From NCBI GenBank assembly GCA_041665185.1, contig JBAYJH010000151.1, positions 1-11,370 of the forward strand: a stretch of DNA of 11,370 nt, written 5' to 3'. The notes beneath the pieces are model-generated. The model was not told the DNA's origin. It saw only the letters and a list, made by a program, of their open reading frames with translations, and ran no database searches. A program made the position numbers and the translations under genes. The number at the start of each line of letters is the position of its first letter. The stretch's first letter is position 1. The stretch is from JACRAR01 sp041665185 (lineage in GTDB: Bacteria > Pseudomonadota > Gammaproteobacteria > Burkholderiales > Rhodocyclaceae). Of this stretch, positions 5,847 to 11,370 are shown piece by piece.

Positions 5847-5852
5847 TAGAAT
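5847..5852 (+). promoter_or_regulatory. Possible -10 element upstream of qmoA
   Basis: TAGAAT at 5847-5852 matches the sigma70 -10 consensus at 5 of 6 positions and would place a start about 33 nt before the qmoA start codon. The region 15-19 bp upstream has no acceptable -35 box, so if real it would probably need an activator. Read-through from the metallophosphoesterase gene is an alternative. Confidence 0.25.
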
Positions 5853-5892
5853 CGTCGTCATTCCCTCAGTATCCTCACCCCGGAGACTCGAC

Positions 5893-7200
5893 GTGACAGT
5901 TCCCACCGCAACCAGCCGCATGATCCTCGTCGTCGGCGGGGGCATCAGCGGCATCACCGCGGCGCTGGAGGCCGCGGAATGCGGCCAGCAGGTGATGCTG
6001 GTCGAGAAGACCCCGACTCTGGGCGGCCGCACCTCCCAGCTTTACCGCTACTTCCCGAAGATGTGCCATCCCAGTTGCGGCCTGGAGATCAACCTGAAAC
6101 GCCTGCGCGGCAACCCCAATGTACGCGTCATGACCCAGACCGAGGTGGTCGCGGTCGAGGGCAAGCGCGGCGACTACCGGGTGAGCCTGAAGCTGACGCC
6201 GCGCTATGTGAACCAGAACTGCACCGCCTGCGGCAAGTGCGGCGAGGCCGTCAGTGCCGAAATTCCCGATGCCTTCAATTACGGACTCTCCAAAGTCAAG
6301 GCCGCCTATCTGCCGCACGCCATGGCCTACCCGCAGCGCTATGTGATCGACCCGTCGATCGTCGGCAGCGCCGAGGGACAAAAGGCCAAGGCCGCCTGCC
6401 CGGTCAATGCCATCGACCTGGAAATGGTCGAGGAAACAGTCGAAGTCAATGTCGGCGCCATCGTCTGGGCCACCGGCTGGCGGCCTTTTGATGCCAACAA
6501 GATCCAGCCCTACGGCTACGATCGCTACGACAACGTGATCACCAGCGTCGAGTTCGAGCGTCTGGCCGACCCGCGCGGGCCCACGGCTGGCCGCCTGTTG
6601 CGCCCGTCCGACGGTCAGCCGGCGAAAAACATCGCCTTCATCCAGTGCGCCGGTTCGCGCGACGAGAACTACCTGCGCCATTGCTCGCGCATCTGCTGCA
6701 TGGCCTCGCTGAAGCAAACGCAGTATGTGCGCGAGGCGGGCGACGGCGCCAGGTCCACCATCTACTACATCGACATCCGCGCCATCGACCGCTTCGAGGA
6801 CTTCTACCAGATGGTGCAGGCCGACAGCACGGTGTCCTTCATCAAGTCCAAGGTGGCGCGCATCGCGGTCAACGAAGCCAACGGCAACCCCATTCTGCAC
6901 GGCGTCGACACCGAGGGCTATCACCGCTACGCCACCGAGCATGACCTGGTGGTGCTGGCGGTCGGCATGGAGCCGGAGATCACCGGCCTGCTGGACAACG
7001 GCGGACTGCGCGCCGACATTGTCCTGGATTCGTCCAACTTCATCGAAGGCTGCGCCGGCAGCGCGCTCGAAGCCGGCATGTTCGGCGCCGGCGCCGCCGC
7101 CAGCCCGCTCGACGTGAACCGCTCGGTGCAAAGCGCCACCGCGGCGAGTCTCAAGGCGATCCAGGTCTTGCACAAAGTCGCTTCATCGGAGGTTAACTGA
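5893..7200 (+). CDS. qmoA: QmoA-like HdrA-type FAD/Fe-S subunit
   Basis: The 435-aa protein is the smaller HdrA-like flavoprotein of a Qmo-type complex, which in sulfur metabolism exchanges electrons between APS reductase and the quinone pool. It opens with an FAD-binding Rossmann motif VVGGGISG (13-20) and an acidic strand end at VEKTPTLGG. C58 and C62 lie in MCHPSCGLE. A ferredoxin-like insert has C110, C113 and C116 (NCTACGKC), with the likely fourth ligand at C169 in ACPVNAID. The HdrA cluster motif C252, C264, C268, C269 (QCAGSRDE ... HCSRICC) is intact. It lacks the N-terminal domain of full HdrA. The start is GTG 5893, with GGAG at 5882-5885, 7 nt spacing. It overlaps nothing and ends one base before qmoB, whose GGAGG lies inside its last codons. 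No membrane segment or export signal is seen, so it is cytoplasmic. Confidence 0.9.
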   Translation: MTVPTATSRMILVVGGGISGITAALEAAECGQQVMLVEKTPTLGGRTSQLYRYFPKMCHPSCGLEINLKRLRGNPNVRVMTQTEVVAVEGKRGDYRVSLKLTPRYVNQNCTACGKCGEAVSAEIPDAFNYGLSKVKAAYLPHAMAYPQRYVIDPSIVGSAEGQKAKAACPVNAIDLEMVEETVEVNVGAIVWATGWRPFDANKIQPYGYDRYDNVITSVEFERLADPRGPTAGRLLRPSDGQPAKNIAFIQCAGSRDENYLRHCSRICCMASLKQTQYVREAGDGARSTIYYIDIRAIDRFEDFYQMVQADSTVSFIKSKVARIAVNEANGNPILHGVDTEGYHRYATEHDLVVLAVGMEPEITGLLDNGGLRADIVLDSSNFIEGCAGSALEAGMFGAGAAASPLDVNRSVQSATAASLKAIQVLHKVASSEVN

Positions 7201-7201
7201 T

Positions 7202-9448
7202 ATGGCCGACAATAAATTCGCGGCCTACATCTGTGCCGGCTGCGGCATTGGCGAGACGCTCGACGTCAAGACGCTGGAAAAGATTGCCCAGAAGGAAGGC
7301 AAGATGGCGCTGGTCAAGAGCCATCCCTTCCTGTGCAGCGAAGAGGGAGTCAAGCTGATCCAGGACGACATCGCCAGCGAGGCGGTCACCCATGTCTGTA
7401 TCGCCGCCTGCTCGCGCCGCGCCAAGACCGAGGCTTTCAGTTTCCCGGGGATTTCCATCGCCCGCGCCAACCTGCGCGAAGGCGTGCTGTGGGTGGTCGC
7501 CGCGGGAGCGGAACACGACGAGGTGCGCCAGGAGATGGCCGAAGACTACGTCCGCATGGGCTGCGCCGAAGTCAAGAAGATGAAGATGCCCGAGGGCAAC
7601 CCGGACAAGACCCAGGCCAAGAACATCCTGGTGGTCGGCGGCGGCATGGCCGGCATGACCGCCGCGATCGAGGCTGCGGAGGCCGGTTACGACGTGATCC
7701 TGGTGGAAAAGCAAGGCGAGCTCGGCGGCTTCGCCAGGCAGCTGTGGAAACGCGTCCCCTTCGCCGCCCCCTATAGCGAACCTCAGCCGACCGGCGTTGC
7801 CGAACTGGCGGCCCGCGTAGCCGCCCACCCACGGATCAAGCTGCACCTCAATTCGACGCTGGCGGAGACCGCCGGTGCGCCCGGCCGCTTCATGATCAAG
7901 ATCGCCCAGGAGTCGGGCGGCGTGAGCGACGTCACGGTCGGCGCCATCATCCAGGCCAGCGGCTTCACGCCTTACGATGCCAACAAGTTGCCGGAGCTCG
8001 GCGGTGGGCAGGCCAACGTAGTCGACCAGGCCGGTCTTGAGGCGCTGGCGCAGGCCGCCAATGGTACTCCCATCAAGCGCGCCGACGGCAAGGCGGTGAA
8101 CTCGGTGATTTTCCTGCAATGCGCCGGCCAGCGCGACGACAGCGGCCAGCACCTGTCCTACTGCTCCGGTCATTGCTGCGCAACAAGCATCAAGCAGGCG
8201 ATGTACTTCAAGGACGCCAATCCCGACGTCGACACCATGATCCTCTACCAGGATCTGCGCGTACCGGGCATGGGCGAAGACTTCTACCGCAGCGCCCAGG
8301 AAAAGGGCGTGACCTTCACCAAGGGCAAGGCCAGCAAGGTGTCGAGCAGCGGCAACGGTTGCCAGGTCCAGTTCAAGGATCTGATCCTCGACGCCGAAAC
8401 GACCCTGGACGCCGATCTGGTGGTGCTGGCCACCGGCCAGGTGGCCAATGCCGGCGTCGATCTCGACAAATGGACCGAGGTGAGCACCGCCGCGGACAAC
8501 GGTGATGCGGCGGCCAAGGAACAACAACAGATGCTGCGGGCCGGATCGGTGCTCAAGATGAACTACCGCCAGGGGCCGGACCTGCCCCAGCTCAAGCATG
8601 GCTTCGCCGACTCCCACTTCATCTGCTTCCCCTATGAGACGCGGCGCACCGGCATCTATGCCGCCGGTCCGACGCGCCGGCCGATGGATCTGGACCAGGC
8701 CATCACCGACGCCACCGGCGCGGCACTCAAGGCCATCCAGGCGGTGGAGAACGCCGCCGCCGGGCGCGCTTCGCTGCCGCGCGTCGGCGACCTGTCCTAT
8801 CCCATCGTGCGCCTCGAAGGCTGCACCCAGTGCAAGCGCTGCACCGTGGAATGCCCGTTCGGCGCCATCGACGAGGACGAGCGCCGCTTTCCGCAGTTCA
8901 ACGAGCAGCGCTGCCGCCGTTGCGGCACCTGCATGGGCGCCTGTCCGGTGCGGGTGATCTCCTTCGAGAACTATTCGGTGGATACCGTCGGCATGCAGAT
9001 CAAGGCGGTCAATGTTCCCGACGAGGACGAGAACAAGCCGCGCATCCTCATCCTCGCCTGCGAGAACGACGCCTATCCGGCGCTCGACATGGCCGGCCTG
9101 CAACGCCAGGTGTATTCGGCCTACGTGCGCGCCATCCCGATCCGCTGCCTGGGTTCGATCAACACCATCTGGATCACCGACGCCCTCAACTCCGGCTACG
9201 ACGGGGTGATGATGATGGGCTGCAAGCGCGGCGACGACTACCAGTGCCATTTCGTCAAGGGTTCGGAGATGGCCTATTACCGCATGAGCAAGATCGACGA
9301 CACCATGAAGCAGATGGGCCTGGAGCCGGAACGCGTGCAGACGCTGGAGATCGCCATCACCGACAGCGCGCGCGTCGCCGGCCTGATCAACGACTATGTC
9401 AAGCAGATCGAGGAAATCGGCTTGTCGCCGATGAAGGGATTCGGTTAA
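7202..9448 (+). CDS. qmoB: QmoB-like HdrA-type flavoprotein with ferredoxin and MvhD-like domains
   Basis: The 748-aa protein is the large flavin subunit of a Qmo-type complex. Residues 1-135 match the N-terminal domain of HdrA (YICAGCGIGE, HPFLCSEEG, IAACSRR, with C11, C14, C45, C66, C70). Residues about 140-530 form the FAD domain, with VVGGGMAG at 144-151, and the HdrA cluster motif C307, C321, C325, C326. Residues 538-590 are a two-cluster ferredoxin: C541, C544, C547, C551 and C571, C574, C577, C581. From about 610 to the end is an MvhD/FrhD-like domain (LILACENDAYPA, CLGSINTIWITDAL, MMGCKRGDDYQC), which in methanogens passes electrons from hydrogenase to HdrA. ATG 7202 has GGAGG at 7188-7192. 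The tight spacing to qmoA (1 nt) and hdrC (4 nt) indicates one transcript. It is a soluble cytoplasmic protein. Confidence 0.92.
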   Translation: MADNKFAAYICAGCGIGETLDVKTLEKIAQKEGKMALVKSHPFLCSEEGVKLIQDDIASEAVTHVCIAACSRRAKTEAFSFPGISIARANLREGVLWVVAAGAEHDEVRQEMAEDYVRMGCAEVKKMKMPEGNPDKTQAKNILVVGGGMAGMTAAIEAAEAGYDVILVEKQGELGGFARQLWKRVPFAAPYSEPQPTGVAELAARVAAHPRIKLHLNSTLAETAGAPGRFMIKIAQESGGVSDVTVGAIIQASGFTPYDANKLPELGGGQANVVDQAGLEALAQAANGTPIKRADGKAVNSVIFLQCAGQRDDSGQHLSYCSGHCCATSIKQAMYFKDANPDVDTMILYQDLRVPGMGEDFYRSAQEKGVTFTKGKASKVSSSGNGCQVQFKDLILDAETTLDADLVVLATGQVANAGVDLDKWTEVSTAADNGDAAAKEQQQMLRAGSVLKMNYRQGPDLPQLKHGFADSHFICFPYETRRTGIYAAGPTRRPMDLDQAITDATGAALKAIQAVENAAAGRASLPRVGDLSYPIVRLEGCTQCKRCTVECPFGAIDEDERRFPQFNEQRCRRCGTCMGACPVRVISFENYSVDTVGMQIKAVNVPDEDENKPRILILACENDAYPALDMAGLQRQVYSAYVRAIPIRCLGSINTIWITDALNSGYDGVMMMGCKRGDDYQCHFVKGSEMAYYRMSKIDDTMKQMGLEPERVQTLEIAITDSARVAGLINDYVKQIEEIGLSPMKGFG

Positions 9449-9452
9449 GCAT

Positions 9453-10073
9453 ATGGCCACCAACCTGCAAACCCCTGCGCCGTACAAGAACAACTTCCTG
9501 CGCGAAGTCGAGGAGCGCGTCGAGGAAGGCGAATGGGTCAAGATGTGCATGCAATGCGGCGTCTGCGCCGGATCGTGCCCCTTTGGCCCGCACTGGGAAC
9601 ACTCGCCACAGAAGATCTTCATGATGATCCGCGCCGGCAAGCGCGAGGAAGTGCTGACCTCCGACGCGATGTGGATGTGCACCTCCTGCTACAACTGCGT
9701 GGTGCGCTGCCCGCGCGAGTTGCCGATCACCCACATCATGCATGGCCTGGCGAGCTATGCGCACCGCCTGGGATTGGTGCCGAAGGGCCAGCCGACCCAT
9801 GAGTTCGCCACCATGTTCTGGAACAACCTGGCCAAGAAGGGCCGCGTGAATGAACTCAAGCTGACCCTCGCCCTGTATTTCAAGGACGGTCTGGTCGCCG
9901 GCATCAAGACGGCGCTGGGCATGCAGAGCATCGGCCTGGGGATGGTGCTGGCCAAGCGTCTCAACCCGATGGAGATTTTCGGCGGCCACGCCATCAAGGA
10001 TCTGAAAGGCTTCCAGGCCATCATCGCCAAGGCGCGCGAGATCGAGGACAAGAAGCAGGGTTTGACGAGCTGA
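9453..10073 (+). CDS. hdrC: HdrC-like 2x[4Fe-4S] ferredoxin subunit (no QmoC membrane domain)
   Basis: The 206-aa protein carries two classical [4Fe-4S] motifs: C32, C35, C38, C42 (CMQCGVCAGSCPFG) and C76, C79, C82, C86 (CTSCYNCVVRCP). HdrC relays electrons between HdrA-type flavoproteins and HdrB. In most Gram-negative Qmo systems this domain is the N-terminal half of QmoC, followed by a haem b membrane region. Here the protein stops after a moderately hydrophobic but charged helical tail, without the several membrane helices of QmoC, and hdrB follows. ATG 9453 lies 4 nt after the qmoB stop; only a weak AAGGGA (9434-9439) precedes it, so translation is probably coupled. The gene looks intact, not like a truncated qmoC: the tail ends in a charged segment and a normal stop. 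Confidence 0.9.
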   Translation: MATNLQTPAPYKNNFLREVEERVEEGEWVKMCMQCGVCAGSCPFGPHWEHSPQKIFMMIRAGKREEVLTSDAMWMCTSCYNCVVRCPRELPITHIMHGLASYAHRLGLVPKGQPTHEFATMFWNNLAKKGRVNELKLTLALYFKDGLVAGIKTALGMQSIGLGMVLAKRLNPMEIFGGHAIKDLKGFQAIIAKAREIEDKKQGLTS

Positions 10074-10100
10074 CGCGTCGACACCGTCACGGAGAAATAC

Positions 10101-11000
10101 ATGGCAAAGAAGGAATACGCGTTCTACCCCGGCTGCTCATCCCAACTCAAGGCGTCGGCGTCGAACTACCTGACCTCGGTCAACTCGATGTGCAAGACGC
10201 TCGACGTCAAGCTCACCGAGATCCCCGACTGGAACTGCTGCTCCGCCTCGATCGGCTACTGCGAGGGCGGCGAACTGCCGCGCCTGGCCATCAACGCCCG
10301 CAACTTCGCCCAGGCCGAGACCCATCTGCCGGGCCAGGACATCGTCGCCACCTGCGCCGCCTGCTGGCTGTCGGCGCGCGAAACCAAAGACCGCCTGGAC
10401 GGTTCGGCCCAGCTCATGAAAGAGACCAACGAGGCGCTGGCCGCCGCCGGCCTGCACTACAAAGCCGAGGTCGAGATCCGCCACATGGTCGAAGTGCTGA
10501 TCGAGGATTTCGGCTACGACGAACTGAAGAAACCGATGAAGAAGTCGCTGGAAGGCATCAAGTTCGCCGGTTATGTCGGCTGCCAGACCAACCGCCCCTT
10601 CGGCATCGCCGGCGAGTCCTTCGAGAACCCGCTGTACCTCGACAAGATGGTCGAGACCTTCGGCGGCGAGGCGCTCACCCAGTATGACCAGAAGGTTGCC
10701 TGCTGCGGCGGCGCGCTGGCCTTCTCGGAGCCGGAAAAATCCCAGAAGCAGATCCGCGCCATCGTCGAATCGGCCTACGACCACGGCGCCGAAATGATCG
10801 TCACGCCCTGCCCGCTGTGCCAGGCCAACGTCGAGGTATACCAGTCCGAGATCAACAAGAAGCAGGGCACCAAGTTCAATATGCCGGTGCTCTACTACTC
10901 GCAATTGATGACCGTGGCCTACGGCGGCAGCATGAAGGAGGCTGGGCTGGACGGCCAGTTGATCCGGGCCACCAAGCTTGAGGATATCGCCAAGAAGTAG
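10101..11000 (+). CDS. hdrB: HdrB-like CCG-domain subunit
   Basis: The 299-aa protein belongs to the HdrB/CCG family, which in methanogens reduces the CoM-S-S-CoB disulfide on two non-cubane [4Fe-4S] clusters. Both cysteine-rich motifs are complete: C12, C46, C47, C85, C88 (YPGCSSQ, WNCCSAS, TCAACW) and C161, C201, C202, C237, C240 (GCQTNRP, ACCGG, TPCPLC). Spacing is close to that of structurally characterised HdrB, so both clusters are predicted. The start is ATG 10101, with GGAG at 10091-10094, 6 nt spacing. It follows hdrC by 27 nt and appears to close the four-gene unit. There is no signal peptide or membrane helix. Related HdrB subunits in sHdr systems of sulfur oxidisers act on sulfur species; the real substrate here is unknown. 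A disulfide, a persulfide or the redox partner of APS reductase are all possible. Confidence 0.92.
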   Translation: MAKKEYAFYPGCSSQLKASASNYLTSVNSMCKTLDVKLTEIPDWNCCSASIGYCEGGELPRLAINARNFAQAETHLPGQDIVATCAACWLSARETKDRLDGSAQLMKETNEALAAAGLHYKAEVEIRHMVEVLIEDFGYDELKKPMKKSLEGIKFAGYVGCQTNRPFGIAGESFENPLYLDKMVETFGGEALTQYDQKVACCGGALAFSEPEKSQKQIRAIVESAYDHGAEMIVTPCPLCQANVEVYQSEINKKQGTKFNMPVLYYSQLMTVAYGGSMKEAGLDGQLIRATKLEDIAKK

Positions 11001-11079
11001 GCTGAGATGACTGTCGGGAATTGGCCACAATTAAGCAGAGTCGATTAGCGGCTAGCGCTTTTTGCGGAGAGGATCAGCA

Positions 11080-11370
11080 ATGGAAAGAGCGGTCTACAAG
11101 CCCCTGTCGATGGCCAAGATGAAGCTGGGCGTCACCTGCCAGCCCCCCGGCGCCTATGCGCCGAAACCGGTCAGAGTGGATAGCCCCGCCATCGAGGTGA
11201 TGACCGATCTACAGCGGGTCACTCCCGCCACGATCGGCTCGAACGCCACCCTTGCCCAAGCCAATCAGGCCATGATCGCGCGCGGCGTGCGCCTGTTGCT
11301 GGTGGTCGGCGACCACCGCGAGATCGCCGGCCTGATCACCGCCCGCGATACCATGGGAGAAAAGCCGGTC
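11080..11370 (+). CDS. CBS-domain protein, N-terminal part (3' end outside window)
   Basis: An ATG at 11080, preceded by GGAG at 11066-11069 and AGAGG at 11068-11072, opens a frame of 97 codons that runs off the window. After an N-terminal stretch of about 35 residues (MERAVYKPLSMAKMKLGV and so on) comes a CBS-type half: AIEVMTDLQRVTPATIG, QANQAMIARGVRLLLVVGD, and AGLITARDTMG. CBS domains come in pairs and bind adenine nucleotides such as AMP, ATP or SAM, so a second copy is expected just beyond the edge. It lies 79 nt after hdrB on the same strand without a convincing terminator between them, so read-through is possible. A role in sensing energy or adenylyl-nucleotide state for the qmo/hdr operon is attractive but is inference only. 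Confidence 0.8.
   Translation, partial: MERAVYKPLSMAKMKLGVTCQPPGAYAPKPVRVDSPAIEVMTDLQRVTPATIGSNATLAQANQAMIARGVRLLLVVGDHREIAGLITARDTMGEKPV

Noticed and set aside
5875..7173. Minus-strand open frame of 432 codons opposite qmoA
   Set aside because: Composition is typical of an antisense shadow and it has no plausible start context; qmoA motifs fully explain the region.
7193..9682. Very long open frame (829 codons) on the minus strand across qmoB
   Set aside because: Antisense shadow from high third-position GC; no domain is recognisable, while the opposite frame has ordered FAD, ferredoxin and MvhD motifs.
9453..10073. hdrC as a truncated or frameshifted qmoC
   Set aside because: The sequence after its stop contains no membrane-helix frame; it goes directly to the hdrB ribosome binding site and an intact hdrB gene.
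11048..11063. Short stem (agcg/cgct) followed by five T between hdrB and the CBS gene
   Set aside because: Only 4 bp of pairing with a mismatch beyond; too weak to call an intrinsic terminator, and it sits right before the next ribosome binding site.

Overview
The window is a GC-rich, tightly packed bacterial chromosome segment with short intergenic gaps. Gene content points to a proteobacterial sulfur oxidiser, most likely a betaproteobacterium such as a Thiobacillus-, Sulfuricella- or Rhodocyclales-like lineage. That placement is inferred from protein families and gene neighbourhood; no phylogenetic marker is present. No tRNA, rRNA, CRISPR array, transposase or integrase was seen.

Layout. 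(1) Positions 1-4093, plus strand, form an RNA and ribosome maintenance block: the 3' end of an archease gene, RtcB RNA ligase, a DksA/TraR-type C4 zinc-finger protein, a hibernation-factor/cold-shock fusion protein, a small Mth938-fold protein, and a Mut7-C nuclease-like protein with an N-terminal ubiquitin-like domain. (2) Positions 4094-4273 are a convergent intergenic region with a GC-rich hairpin, a four-tract G-quadruplex motif and, on the minus strand, a candidate 29-codon micro-ORF. (3) Positions 4274-5130, minus strand, are a two-gene sulfur-relay operon (tusA, dsrE2) with a good sigma70-type promoter. (4) Positions 5257-5772, plus strand, hold a YfcE-type metallophosphoesterase divergent from tusA. 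(5) Positions 5893-11000, plus strand, are an apparent operon qmoA-qmoB-hdrC-hdrB. (6) From 11080 to the window edge is the start of a CBS-domain protein.

How the genes may work together. QmoA and QmoB are HdrA-type flavoproteins. The usual third Qmo subunit, membrane-bound QmoC with an HdrC-like head and a haem b membrane tail, is replaced by separate soluble HdrC and HdrB proteins. HdrB keeps both complete cysteine-rich CCG motifs. The predicted product is a soluble, heavily Fe-S loaded flavin electron-transfer complex. It lies about 0.8 kb from the tusA start, so a link between protein-bound sulfane sulfur (TusA, DsrE2) and the Hdr/Qmo electron-transfer unit is a reasonable hypothesis, not something the sequence proves. 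QmoAB with HdrCB is known from Gram-positive sulfate reducers, so the subunits are not new. The hybrid arrangement in an apparently proteobacterial setting beside tusA-dsrE2 is the most interesting content here.
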